From Pseudogemmobacter lacusdianii (GTDB lineage: Bacteria > Pseudomonadota > Alphaproteobacteria > Rhodobacterales > Rhodobacteraceae), in NCBI RefSeq assembly GCF_030848395.1, contig NZ_JAVDBT010000003.1, positions 62,001 to 126,000 on the forward strand: a DNA stretch of 64,000 bases, given 5' to 3'. Below, piece by piece: positions 56,217 to 64,000 of this stretch; the stretch's first letter is position 1, and each line of letters starts with the position of its first letter. The notes below the pieces were generated by a model. The model was given only the letters and a program-made list of their open reading frames with translations. It had not been told where the DNA came from and did not search any database. A program made the position numbers and the translations under genes.

Positions 56217-57047
56217 ATGAAGACGGTAAAGATTGGGCCCTTGGCCTGCGGCAATGATTTGCCTTTGACGGTGATTGCGGGGCCTTGCCAGTTGGAAAGC
56301 CTTGACCATGCGCAGATGATCGCAGGCCGCATGGCCGAGGCCTGCGCGGCGGCTGGGGCCTCTTATGTGTTCAAAGCGAGCTATGACAAAGCCAATCGGA
56401 CTTCGCTTTCCGGGCGGCGCGGCATGGGGATGGAAGCCGGGCTCAAGGTGCTTGAGACGATCCGCGCCACCGGCATTCCGGTGCTGACCGACATCCATGA
56501 TGAGGCGCAAGCGCGTGAGGCGGCTACGGTGGTGGATGTGATCCAGATCCCGGCCTTCCTCTGCCGCCAGACCGATCTTTTGCTGACCGCCGGCAAGACC
56601 GGCGCGGTGGTGAACATCAAAAAGGGCCAGTTCCTCGCCCCTTGGGACATGCCCAATGTTGCCGACAAAGTCGCCAGCACCGGCAATGATAAGATCCTGC
56701 TGACCGAGCGTGGCGCGAGTTTTGGCTATAACACACTTGTCGCCGATATGCGCAGCCTGCCCACCATGGCGCGCACCGGCTATCCGGTGATTATGGATGC
56801 CACCCATTCGGTGCAGCAACCCGGCGGCATGGGCGGCAGCTCGGGCGGGCAGCGCGAATTTGCGCCGCTGATGGCGCGCTGCGCGGTGTCGATCGGCATT
56901 GCGGGCGTGTTCATCGAGACCCATGAAGACCCCGACCGCGCGCCCTCGGACGGGCCGAATATGGTGCGGCTGGATGAGATGGCGGCTTTGGTCGAGACGC
57001 TGATGGCGTTTGACCGGCTGGCGAAGGCCAATCCTTTGCGGGTCTAA
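56217..57047 (+). CDS. kdsA: 3-deoxy-8-phosphooctulonate synthase
   Basis: Makes Kdo-8-phosphate from arabinose-5-phosphate and phosphoenolpyruvate, feeding lipopolysaccharide and capsule linker synthesis; 276 residues. IAGPCQLES near the N terminus, SFGYNTLVADMRS and DATHSVQQPGG near the middle are characteristic. Three consecutive ATG codons occur; the third has the best spacing from AAGGA. It is placed after kpsT-kpsE, where Kdo supply for a capsule linker would make sense. Confidence 0.96.
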   Translation: MKTVKIGPLACGNDLPLTVIAGPCQLESLDHAQMIAGRMAEACAAAGASYVFKASYDKANRTSLSGRRGMGMEAGLKVLETIRATGIPVLTDIHDEAQAREAATVVDVIQIPAFLCRQTDLLLTAGKTGAVVNIKKGQFLAPWDMPNVADKVASTGNDKILLTERGASFGYNTLVADMRSLPTMARTGYPVIMDATHSVQQPGGMGGSSGGQREFAPLMARCAVSIGIAGVFIETHEDPDRAPSDGPNMVRLDEMAALVETLMAFDRLAKANPLRV

Positions 57048-57068
57048 GCCCTTGCGAATCATGAAGTT

Positions 57069-57098
57069 AAAAGGGCCGGGCATTCCCCGGCCCTTTTT
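57069..57098. terminator. Terminator after kdsA
   Basis: AAAAGGGCCGGG and CCCGGCCCTTTT form a 12-bp stem around a five-base loop, between convergent genes. Confidence 0.85.
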
Positions 57099-57105
57099 CT
57101 TAACG

Positions 57106-58278
57106 TCAGGCCACCTGCCCTGCGGCCCAACCGCTCGACCAAGCCCATTGGAAGTTATAGCCGCCAAGCCAGCCGGTGATATCCACCACCTCACCGATGA
57201 AATAGAGCCCCGGCACCGATTTGGCCTGCATGGTCCGCGCATCCAGTGCATCGGTATCCACGCCGCCCAGAGTGACCTCAGCCGTGCGATAACCCTCTGA
57301 GCCGACCGGCATCAGCCGCCAATCGCGCAAGCCAGCCGCAATGGCATCAAGCCGCGCGCCGGAAAGCTCGGCCATTGGACCGCGCTCTTGGAAAACTTCG
57401 GCGAGGTGCTTGGCCAGCCGCTCCGGCACGATTTGCGCCAAAGCCGTGCCCAGCTGGCTGCGCCCCGCCGTCCGCTTAGCCTCACGCAGAAGCGCTGCCG
57501 GATCGGTGCCGGGGCAAAGATCAAGACTGATCGGCTCGCCCTCGCGCCAGTAGCTGGAGATCTGGAGAATCGCCGGGCCCGAAATCCCGCGATGGGTGAA
57601 AAGCACCGCCTCGGGGAAGGTCTTGCCGCCCGCTGTCGCCCGGCCCTGCACCGCGACGCCCGCCAAAGGCTTGATCCATTCCAGCTCTTGCTCGGCAAAG
57701 GTCAAAGGCACCAGGCCCGGCCGCGTCTCGGTCAGCGGCAGGCCAAAGCTTTCGGCGATCTTATAACCATAGCCCGTCGCTCCCATCTTCGGGATCGACT
57801 TGCCGCCAGTGGCCACGATCACCGCCCGCGCCTCTTGCACGCCGCGCTTGGTCTCGACCCGGAAGATGTCACCGTCCTTGGTGACCGCGCCCAACTCGCA
57901 TCCAGTCCAAAGCGTCACGCCAGAATCGGCCATGTCGCGCAGGAGCATGTCGATAACCTGAGTCGAAGGCCCGTCACAGAAGAGCTGTCCGAGGGTTTTT
58001 TCGTGCCAAGTGATTCCTGCCGAATCGATTCGCGCGATAAAGTCCCACTGCGTGAACCTTTTCAGCGCAGAAATCGCAAACCTTGGATTTCGCCCAAGAA
58101 ATTTCTCAGCCGAGACCCCGAGGTTGGTGAAGTTGCACCGCCCCCCACCCGAGATTCGGATCTTTTCCCCGACTTTTGCAGCATGATCCACCACCAGAAC
58201 CCTGCGCCCACGCCGTCCGGCCTCGACTGCGGCGGCCATTCCAGCGGCCCCTGCACCCAACACCATAACATCCCACAT
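57106..58278 (-). CDS. BaiN/HI0933 family FAD flavoprotein
   Basis: Flavin-dependent oxidoreductase of 390 residues. FAD-binding GAGAAGMAAAVEAGRRGRRV at the N terminus is followed by KIRISGGGRCNFTN, typical of the BaiN/RdsA (HI0933) family, and the closing GEVVDITGWLGGYNFQWA. The ATG at 58278 is chosen for its GAGGAAAA site; an ATG at 58290 is also possible. Members include bile-acid dehydrogenases in gut bacteria, but the substrate here is unknown. Confidence 0.9.
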   Translation of the reverse strand: MWDVMVLGAGAAGMAAAVEAGRRGRRVLVVDHAAKVGEKIRISGGGRCNFTNLGVSAEKFLGRNPRFAISALKRFTQWDFIARIDSAGITWHEKTLGQLFCDGPSTQVIDMLLRDMADSGVTLWTGCELGAVTKDGDIFRVETKRGVQEARAVIVATGGKSIPKMGATGYGYKIAESFGLPLTETRPGLVPLTFAEQELEWIKPLAGVAVQGRATAGGKTFPEAVLFTHRGISGPAILQISSYWREGEPISLDLCPGTDPAALLREAKRTAGRSQLGTALAQIVPERLAKHLAEVFQERGPMAELSGARLDAIAAGLRDWRLMPVGSEGYRTAEVTLGGVDTDALDARTMQAKSVPGLYFIGEVVDITGWLGGYNFQWAWSSGWAAGQVA

Positions 58279-58349
58279 ACTTTTCCTCATTTTTTCCCAG
58301 ACACCCCCTTGCAGTCCCCAGACCACTTAGCTAGATACCGCCTCACGGT

Positions 58350-58424
58350 TGGGGCGTCGCCAAGCGGTAAGGCAGCGGTTTTTGGTACCGCCATACCCAG
58401 GTTCGAATCCTGGCGCCCCAGCCA
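58350..58424 (+). tRNA. tRNA-Gln (TTG anticodon)
   Basis: Complete cloverleaf: acceptor TGGGGCG pairs CGCCCCA, D arm GCC/GGC, anticodon stem GCGGT/ACCGC with loop TTTTGGT (anticodon TTG), T arm CCAGG/CCTGG with loop TTCGAAT, then G and an encoded CCA at 58422-58424. Decodes CAA and, by wobble, CAG. Confidence 0.95.
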
Positions 58425-58498
58425 ACCACTTCCTGCGAAGGAAGCAAATCTTCCCAAAGACTTACCGGAAAGACGGCGGCTGAAAGGCCCCAAAGATT

Positions 58499-58521
58499 GC
58501 CCCGCGTCTAACGGGGCTTTT
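58499..58521 (+). terminator. Terminator downstream of tRNA-Gln
   Basis: GCCCCG and CGGGGC pair around seven bases, followed by four T, about 75 bp past the tRNA. Confidence 0.7.
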
Positions 58522-59053
58522 GCGCTTTGTCGATGCGGAATGGTGCAGGTTCCCATCATGCCTAATCCTCTGAAATCCCCCCGAGAACCTGCGCCCCTAC
58601 TGCCGCCGGGCGTATCAACATGTTCGCGTACGGGATCGGCCTCATCCTCTGACTTGATCTGTGTGAGATGGCAGCTTCGATGAAGCCGGGTTTAATGGGC
58701 GCGAAATCACCTGCGCTGACCTAGTAACGGTGGCACACTTATTCGAATCGAACGCTTCCGGAACACGAGCAAAGCTTAGGCCGCCCCGAAGCACGGATTC
58801 CTTGCCGCGGAAGTTGATTCCTTCAAAGTGATGGCAGTTTTCGCGACTGGGTCGGACCAGCCCCCGGCTGCGCGGGATGCCTTTGGCAATCGAGGGCTTG
58901 CAGAGCTGACATCGGAACTTTTTCGCGGTCTCCGCGTTATCCCTCACTGGGGTCGCCATCTCAAGCGTTCCGCTAAGGTTACGCCCTGATTCACGACCTC
59001 TGTTGAGCCAATTGTTTTAAGCCAGACGCGCCTTTCAGAACAGGGATGTAAAA
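58522..59053. other. Gene-poor stretch after tRNA-Gln
   Basis: About 530 bp without a recognisable gene, and visibly less GC-rich (roughly half to 55% by eye in several lines) than the flanking coding DNA. A minus-strand frame at 58642-58959 of 105 codons has low-complexity composition and matches no family I know. The stretch separates the tRNA from the amine-oxidase module and may be decayed mobile DNA. Confidence 0.5.
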
Positions 59054-60640
59054 ATGGTAGATCACATAAGCGGGATGACACGCAGGGGCGTGCTAACGAT
59101 GATCGGCCTCGCGGCGGGGGCATCGGCCATGTACACGGCGATGGCCGGTATGGGCCTTGCGGGGACCTCTAATTACAAGGGCCCGATCAAGCTTGAGGGT
59201 GATCCGAAGGGAACCTCTGTCCTGATCCTCGGTGCGGGGCTTGCCGGCCTGACGGCGGCGCTGGAGCTGCACAATGCGGGCTATAAGGTGCAAGTGCTGG
59301 AATACCGCGAGAAAGCCGGTGGCCGTTGCTGGACGCTGCGCGGGGGCGAAACCTACACCGAGCTTGGTGGTTTCAAGCAAGAGGTCAAGTTCACCGAAGG
59401 TAACTATCTGAACGCGGGCCCTTGGCGGATCCCCTCTGACCATTATGCCGTGCTTGATTATTGCCGCCGCTTTGGCGTGAAGCTTGAGCCCTTCATCCAG
59501 CAAAACTACAATGCCTATCTGCACAACAGCCAAGCCTTTGGCGGCAAGCCGCAGCGCTTCAAAGAGATCCAAGCCGATTACCGCGGTCAGATTTCGGAGC
59601 TTTTGGCCAAAGCGGTCGACCAAAAGAAGCTCGACGGCCCGCTGACCGATGATGACGCGGCCTTGTTGGTGGAATCCCTCAAGCGCTACGGCGTTTTGGA
59701 CGAGAACCTGGCTTATGTGAAATCTGACGCCACCTCGATCTATCGCGGCTGGGCGAAAGAGCCTGGCGGTGGTGTGGATGCAAAAGGCGAGCCGTCGGAC
59801 ATCATTTCACTGTCAGATATCCTGCAAGGCCGGCTCTGGCAGGATTTGATCACCGGCGAATCTATTGACCACCAAGCGGGAATTTTCCAGCCCGTCGGCG
59901 GTATGGATATGATCGCGCAAGGCTTTGAGCGCGAAGTCAAAGATCTGATCACTTACAACGCAAAGGTCATCAAGATCGAAGGTAGCGAGACAGGGGTCAG
60001 CGCGACTTATGTCGACAGCAATGGGGGCACGGCAGAGAAAACTGTCTCGGCGGATTATTGCATCTGCACCATCCCCTTCTCGGTGCTGAGCCAGATCGAG
60101 CACAACTTCAGCGGTGAAATGACGGAGGCGATCGACAGCGTCCCCTATGCATCCTCGATCAAAGTCGGGCTCGAGTTTAAGCGTCGGTTCTGGGAAGAGG
60201 ATGAGCATATCTATGGCGGCATCAGCTATACCGACACGCCGATCACGCTGATTTCCTATCCTTCGAATGATTATCTCAGCAAAGGGCCCGGCGTTTTGCT
60301 TGGCGCTTATTCATGGGGCGCGGCCTCTTACCAGTTCAACGCCATCCCTGCGGAAGAGCGGATCGAGATTGCCCTGAAATATGGTGAGATGATCCACAAG
60401 CAATATCGCGATGAGTATTCGAACGGCGTGACCGTCGCGTGGCACAGGGTTCCGTGGACGTTGGGCTGCTATGGCGAATGGCGTGACCAAGAGGCGCATT
60501 ACGACAATGCCTGCAAGATGGACCAACGCACGCTGATGGCGGGCGAGCATATCTCATATCTGCCGGCCTGGCAGGAGGGCGCCATTCTCTCGGCGTTGAA
60601 CGCGATTGAGCGGCTGCACAAAATCGTCACTGCGGCTTGA
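59054..60640 (+). CDS. Flavin amine oxidase with Tat signal
   Basis: FAD-dependent amine oxidase/dehydrogenase of 528 residues. A twin-arginine signal (MTRRGVLTMIGLAAGASAMY) has Arg10-Arg11, so the folded flavoprotein should be exported. FAD-binding GAGLAG is at residues 60-65, then GGRCWTLRGG, and the C-terminal AGEHISYLPAWQEGAI matches the family's second flavin motif. Related Tat-exported enzymes pass electrons to a cytochrome c (NicA2 with CycN, established). Here a cytochrome c gene follows 22 bases later. Substrate unknown. AGGGA lies seven bases before the ATG. Confidence 0.9.
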   Translation: MVDHISGMTRRGVLTMIGLAAGASAMYTAMAGMGLAGTSNYKGPIKLEGDPKGTSVLILGAGLAGLTAALELHNAGYKVQVLEYREKAGGRCWTLRGGETYTELGGFKQEVKFTEGNYLNAGPWRIPSDHYAVLDYCRRFGVKLEPFIQQNYNAYLHNSQAFGGKPQRFKEIQADYRGQISELLAKAVDQKKLDGPLTDDDAALLVESLKRYGVLDENLAYVKSDATSIYRGWAKEPGGGVDAKGEPSDIISLSDILQGRLWQDLITGESIDHQAGIFQPVGGMDMIAQGFEREVKDLITYNAKVIKIEGSETGVSATYVDSNGGTAEKTVSADYCICTIPFSVLSQIEHNFSGEMTEAIDSVPYASSIKVGLEFKRRFWEEDEHIYGGISYTDTPITLISYPSNDYLSKGPGVLLGAYSWGAASYQFNAIPAEERIEIALKYGEMIHKQYRDEYSNGVTVAWHRVPWTLGCYGEWRDQEAHYDNACKMDQRTLMAGEHISYLPAWQEGAILSALNAIERLHKIVTAA

Positions 60641-60662
60641 TGTGAAGAAAGGGAAGAACACC

Positions 60663-61064
60663 ATGAAACTCAAATTCTTCACCGTCGTCTTAACCGTTGG
60701 CCTCATGTCGCAAAGCGCCGCTTTCGGGCAAGACTTTGTGCAAAGCGGCACCGCGCCCACGCTTCCGCAGCGCGAAGGCAAAGAGATCTACAATGCGATT
60801 TGCTCGGGCTGCCATATGCCGGATGGTGTGGGTGCGGTCGGTGCGGCGGCCTATCCGCCGCTTGCAAAAAGCGACTTTGTGGGCAGCAAGGAAGCAACCG
60901 CGCAATGGGTGATCAAAGGCTATAAGGCGATGCCCCCCTTGGGCGATGTTATGGATGACGAGCAGATCGCCGCAGTGGTGAACTATGTGCGGACCAATCT
61001 CGGCAATGCCTACGACGACGAAGAGCTGACAGCGGCAGAAGTCGCTGACATCCGCACTTGGTAA
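60663..61064 (+). CDS. Class I c-type cytochrome
   Basis: Periplasmic monohaem cytochrome of 133 residues. A Sec signal peptide (FFTVVLTVGLMSQSAAFGQ) comes before the haem site CSGCH at residues 47-51, and the distal methionine is probably Met90 in YKAMPP. The C-terminal IAAVVNYVRTNLGN helix is typical of class I. AGGGAAG precedes the ATG. It is the likely electron acceptor of the amine oxidase encoded just upstream (inference from context). Confidence 0.9.
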   Translation: MKLKFFTVVLTVGLMSQSAAFGQDFVQSGTAPTLPQREGKEIYNAICSGCHMPDGVGAVGAAAYPPLAKSDFVGSKEATAQWVIKGYKAMPPLGDVMDDEQIAAVVNYVRTNLGNAYDDEELTAAEVADIRTW

Positions 61065-61104
61065 CCTGTCGTCCCTGATACGAGGCTTCACCGAGGCTTC
61101 AAAG

Positions 61105-61127
61105 CGCGCGCAGCGTCACTGCGCGCG
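61105..61127. repeat. Hairpin between cytochrome c gene and ridA-like gene
   Basis: CGCGCGCAG and CTGCGCGCG form a perfect 9-bp stem with loop CGTCA. Without a T-tract it may act as an mRNA stabiliser or attenuator. TATAGT at 61148-61153 could be the -10 of a separate promoter for the next gene. Confidence 0.4.
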
Positions 61128-61174
61128 TCCCCTCTCTCGGCTCTGTTATAGTATAGTTGATAAGGACAAGATCC

Positions 61175-61711
61175 ATGCGGAAAACTCTGGCACTGGCAGC
61201 GATGGTCGCTTCCCTCCCCGTCCTGGCTTTCCCGGCTTTGGCCGAAGGCGTCGTGCGGCACAAAACGCCGGGCTCGGATTTCCCGATTGCCCGTGCGGTG
61301 GAGGTTCCCGGTGGCAGCACCACGGTCTACCTCAGCGGGGTTGTGCCCGCGGTTGCCAAAGCGGATGCCGATCCCGCCACAGCCGAGGCTTGGGGCGACA
61401 CCAAAACCCAGACCATTTCTGTGCTCACCACCATTGAGGCCACTTTGAAGGACCTCGACCTTACGATGGGGGATGTGGTGAAGATGCAGGTCTTTTTGGT
61501 CGCCCCCGATGGTCAACCGGCAGATTTCTCGGGCTTCATGGAGGGATATACCCAGTTCTTCGGCACCGAAGCTCAACCCAACCTGCCCTCTCGCTCTGCC
61601 ATGATCGTGGATGCCTTGGTCCATCCGCAATGGCTGGTGGAGATTGAGGTGACCGCCGTGCGTCCGAGTGTGACACCTGCCGCCGAGGCTGAGAGCCCTG
61701 CGCAAAACTAA
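61175..61711 (+). CDS. Exported RidA family protein
   Basis: RidA/YjgF-fold protein of 178 residues with a Sec signal peptide (LALAAMVASLPVLAFPALA, likely cut after residue 23). RidA proteins hydrolyse reactive imines and enamines. The anion-binding arginine is kept (PSRSAMIVDAL, Arg140) and an acidic residue occurs in VEIEVTAV, so deaminase activity is plausible. Most RidA proteins are cytosolic; the signal peptide fits a periplasmic role beside the exported amine oxidase. AAGGA lies upstream. Confidence 0.85.
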   Translation: MRKTLALAAMVASLPVLAFPALAEGVVRHKTPGSDFPIARAVEVPGGSTTVYLSGVVPAVAKADADPATAEAWGDTKTQTISVLTTIEATLKDLDLTMGDVVKMQVFLVAPDGQPADFSGFMEGYTQFFGTEAQPNLPSRSAMIVDALVHPQWLVEIEVTAVRPSVTPAAEAESPAQN

Positions 61712-61793
61712 AGCGCGGCTCGGGGTGAATTGGCCCCAAAGATTGCCTCGCTGCGGCTGGGTGACACAGGCTTAAGCGCGACTGTAATCAAAT

Positions 61794-61833
61794 ATCCGCA
61801 GCTCGCCCCGCGCGCGCTGCGGATTGTCTTTTG
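61794..61833 (+). terminator. Probable terminator of the amine-oxidase module
   Basis: ATCCGCAGC at 61794-61802 and GCTGCGGAT at 61816-61824 pair perfectly around a 13-base GC-rich loop, followed by TGTCTTTTG. Confidence 0.6.
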
Positions 61834-62208
61834 TAGCCCCCTTGGGTGCGTTTGCCGGAGCAAAGTGCCACCTGTGTAAACTGGCAGTGGCATCATTGGG
61901 GCCTTTAGCACGCGGGCCGCGAGGCATAGGGGCAAGGCTTCGGCGACGCCTTGTAAGAGCCTCCAGCGCTATTGGGTCGCCTTGCTCAGGCCAAAAGGAG
62001 GCCGCGCACAATCGCTATGAGGCGCGTATGTTCCCAGACGGATGCCAGGGATTGCCCGGCTGCGCATGGTTTCGCTGATGCAAATGCCGTCAATCGGCAA
62101 GAACTTTCCGCCATAGCCAAGGACGCAACTCACAGCGGAACGATCGCCACGCCGTCGGGTTTGCTTTCCACGAAGGGTAACTCAGTTGCTCATTATGTGG
62201 AGTTGAAC
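61834..62208. other. Non-coding stretch before PRC-barrel gene
   Basis: About 375 bp with no convincing coding frame. It holds one small inverted repeat (CAAGGC/GCCTTG at 61933-61953) and presumably the promoter of the next gene. Nothing else is recognised. Confidence 0.4.
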
Positions 62209-62703
62209 ATGCGTAAGTATACCGTTTCCGCGATCGCACTGACTGGTGTCATGGCCCTGGGTCTGCCGGCCTTTGCCCAAGAGGCAACCCCTGCCCCTGC
62301 GGCGCCCGCCGTCGAAGCAACCGAGGCGCCGGTAACCACCGAGGCTCCTGCCACCACGGCTCCTGCCGCGACCGCAGGTGATCCCGCTGTCACCATCGTC
62401 GCCCCCGAGGGCTACAGCATGGCTGATTTCGCCACCGTGACCGCCGATCAGCTGAAAGGCGTGAATCTCTATGACGCCGAGGGCAATGATGTCGCTGAGA
62501 TCGCCGATGTGGTGATTGGCGCCGACAATAAGGTGACTGGCATCATCACCGATGTGGGTGGCTTCCTTGGGATGGGCGAACACCGCGTCTCGCTGAACCC
62601 CGATCAGGTCCATATCTACAAAAACACCGATGGTGACATGCGCGCCTATGTGCCGATGACCAAAGACGCGTTGAAGGCCCTCCCGGCCTATGTGGCGCCG
62701 TAA
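62209..62703 (+). CDS. PRC-barrel domain-containing exported protein
   Basis: Exported protein of 164 residues. A Sec signal (SAIALTGVMALGLPAFAQ) is followed by a linker of about fifty residues rich in alanine, proline, threonine and glutamate, then a PRC-barrel domain: LKGVNLYDAEGNDVAEIADV and HRVSLNPDQVHIYKN. GGAG lies upstream of the ATG. Periplasmic PRC-barrel proteins of this kind are common in Rhodobacteraceae; function unknown. A perfect terminator follows. Confidence 0.85.
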   Translation: MRKYTVSAIALTGVMALGLPAFAQEATPAPAAPAVEATEAPVTTEAPATTAPAATAGDPAVTIVAPEGYSMADFATVTADQLKGVNLYDAEGNDVAEIADVVIGADNKVTGIITDVGGFLGMGEHRVSLNPDQVHIYKNTDGDMRAYVPMTKDALKALPAYVAP

Positions 62704-62760
62704 CGGCTTGCCCGCCGCTAAAGCGATGGCCCTTTCATGGCCGCCCCTTTAGCGCAGAAC

Positions 62761-62787
62761 GCCCCCGGATACTCCGGGGGCGTTTTT
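62761..62787. terminator. Strong terminator between PRC-barrel gene and aroB
   Basis: GCCCCCGGA and TCCGGGGGC pair around three bases, followed by five T. Confidence 0.8.
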
Positions 62788-62812
62788 GCATGTTGTCGTG
62801 GGGGATCTGGCC

Positions 62813-63919
62813 TTAGGCCATCGCGTCTTGCAAAAGCCGCAAGACTTGGTCGCGCGGCACATCTTCGGCCACAAAGGCTTGACCGATCCCGCGCGCCAAG
62901 ATGAAGCGCAACTGGCCGTCGATGACCTTTTTGTCTTGCCCCATCAGCTCGAGCAAAGCCTCTGGGCCCGGCAGATCTCCGGGGATGTCGCGGATATCCA
63001 CCTTGGTGCCCATAGCACGCAGATGCGCGCGCAGCCGGCTTGGGTCTTCTTGCGAGCAAAGCCCAAGACGGGCCGAAAGCTCAAAGGCCAAAGCACAGCC
63101 GATCGCCACGCCCTCACCATGTAAGAGCCGATCAGAGTAACCGGTGGCCTTCTCCAGCGCATGGCAGAAGGTATGGCCAAGGTTCAAAAGCGCGCGCTCG
63201 CCCTCTTCCGTCTCATCCCGTGCGACGATCCCGGCCTTCATCTCAACCGAGCGGGTGACAGCGCGCAGCCGTGCCGCCGCATCGCCTGCGGCCAAGGCCG
63301 GGCCTTCCGCTTCAAGCCAGTCGAAGAAGGCGGCATCGCCCAGAAGCCCGTATTTCATCACCTCGCCATAACCGGCCAGAAAATCGCGCGGTGGCAAGGT
63401 TTGCAGCACGTCAATATCTGCCAGCACAAGGCTTGGTTGATGGAAGGCGCCGACAAGGTTCTTGCCCTGCGCGGTGTTGATGCCGGTCTTGCCACCGACG
63501 GAGCTGTCGACTTGCGCCAGCAGCGAGGTAGGGATTTGAACAAAGCGCACCCCACGCCGCAAAACGGCGGCGGCAAAGCCCACGAGATCGCCAATCACCC
63601 CGCCGCCAAGCGCCACCACCACATCGCGCCGCTCGACCTTTTGCTCCAAGAGCCATTCGACACATTGCGAGAAATATTGCCAGCTTTTCGTCGCTTCACC
63701 GGGCGGCAAGCTCAGCGCCGACACCGCGATGCCTTGGGCCTCCAAAGCCGCCGTCAGCGCTGGCAGATGCAAAGCCGCGACGGTCGCATCGCTGACCACA
63801 ACCACGCGCTTGCGGCGCAGCAAGGGCGCGATCTCGGCTCCGGCGCGCGCGATCAGCCCCGACCCAATGCGCACGTCATAGGCACGCGCGCCAAGTTCCA
63901 CCCGTACCCTATTGGTCAT
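62813..63919 (-). CDS. aroB: 3-dehydroquinate synthase
   Basis: Second step of the shikimate pathway, making 3-dehydroquinate from DAHP with NAD and a divalent metal; 368 residues. The NAD-binding GGGVIGDLVGFAAA, the QIPTSLLAQVDSSVGGKTGIN motif and the metal-binding His in LNLGHTFCHALE are present. The ATG at 63919 has GAGG seven bases upstream and is preferred to a GTG two codons earlier. It begins two bases after the stop of the upstream aroK-like gene. Confidence 0.97.
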   Translation of the reverse strand: MTNRVRVELGARAYDVRIGSGLIARAGAEIAPLLRRKRVVVVSDATVAALHLPALTAALEAQGIAVSALSLPPGEATKSWQYFSQCVEWLLEQKVERRDVVVALGGGVIGDLVGFAAAVLRRGVRFVQIPTSLLAQVDSSVGGKTGINTAQGKNLVGAFHQPSLVLADIDVLQTLPPRDFLAGYGEVMKYGLLGDAAFFDWLEAEGPALAAGDAAARLRAVTRSVEMKAGIVARDETEEGERALLNLGHTFCHALEKATGYSDRLLHGEGVAIGCALAFELSARLGLCSQEDPSRLRAHLRAMGTKVDIRDIPGDLPGPEALLELMGQDKKVIDGQLRFILARGIGQAFVAEDVPRDQVLRLLQDAMA

Positions 63920-63921
63920 CG

Positions 63922-64000
63922 TCACGCCTCTTCCATCACGTCTGAGCGGCTGCGCAGGGCCTGCGCCACGCGTTCTGCCATCTCCTCGACCGAGTATTCC
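63922..64000 (-). CDS. aroK: Shikimate kinase, C-terminal end (partial)
   Basis: The last 25 codons of a minus-strand gene running in from beyond the window end. They read EYSVEEMAERVAQALRSR and end DVMEEA before TGA. The position directly upstream of aroB, the usual aroK-aroB order, identifies it; the fragment alone would not. Confidence 0.65.
   Translation of the reverse strand, partial: EYSVEEMAERVAQALRSRSDVMEEA

Noticed and set aside
58642-58959. A 105-codon minus-strand gene after tRNA-Gln
   Set aside because: No recognisable domain, no ribosome site, and lies in lower-GC apparently decayed DNA.

Overview
The window is a chromosomal segment of an alphaproteobacterium, most likely of the Rhodobacteraceae. 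Pointers are the dusB(nifR3)-ntrB-ntrC-ntrY-ntrX-trkA-trkH-hfq-hflX gene order, an NtrC without the sigma-54 contact loop, a fused IspDF, a HemB without the zinc cysteines, an S9 protein with an N-terminal extension, and small families I associate with this group (DUF6456, DUF6477). The DNA is GC-rich throughout, so many long open frames lie antisense to real genes; these were discarded.

Layout. 1-3.2 kb: an overlapping operon of an acyl-CoA ligase (5' end outside), a DsbA-like oxidoreductase and a Bcr/CflA-type MFS exporter. 3.2-12.7 kb: mfd with a small membrane protein on the minus strand, then hemB, a SYLF lipoprotein, a 3-hydroxyisobutyrate-dehydrogenase-family enzyme and a penicillin-acylase-family hydrolase. 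12.7-24.7 kb: the minus-strand nitrogen/potassium/RNA-regulation cluster (dusB to hflX). 24.9-28.5 kb: ispDF-pgpA-cinA, a RatA/COQ10-like gene and hpt with a 55-residue membrane protein. 28.5-35.9 kb: diheme cytochrome c, porin-like protein, lipA, aquaporin, the divergent DUF6456/DUF6477 pair and an MttB-like methyltransferase. 36-44.4 kb: guaA, a small monooxygenase-fold protein, nitroreductase, DMT transporter, FadL-type porin, a P-loop ATPase, metA, ppk2 and a TetR regulator. 44.4-50 kb: a polyamine-type ABC transporter without a neighbouring binding protein, a MocR regulator divergent from a DUF1127 gene, and a DUF1330 gene. 50-57 kb: rplM-rpsI, sseB, an unusual NhaA-like antiporter and kpsT-kpsE-kdsA. 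57-64 kb: a BaiN-type flavoprotein, tRNA-Gln, a gene-poor stretch, a three-gene module of amine oxidase, cytochrome c and RidA, a PRC-barrel protein, and aroB with the end of aroK.

How the genes work together. Most of the window is core metabolism and regulation. The most system-like accessory unit is 59054-61711. A Tat-exported flavin amine oxidase, a Sec-exported cytochrome c and a Sec-exported RidA homologue are encoded in a row, so amine oxidation, electron removal and imine hydrolysis could all occur in the periplasm. Other points worth attention are the NhaA homologue with both residues of the E. coli Asp163-Lys300 salt bridge replaced, a repeated TTGTATCA/CACAAAG motif between the MocR gene and the DUF1127 gene, three exact 11-bp-spaced repeats upstream of hemB, and NtrC and NtrX both lacking GAFTGA. 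All assignments come from reading motifs and context; no database search was run.
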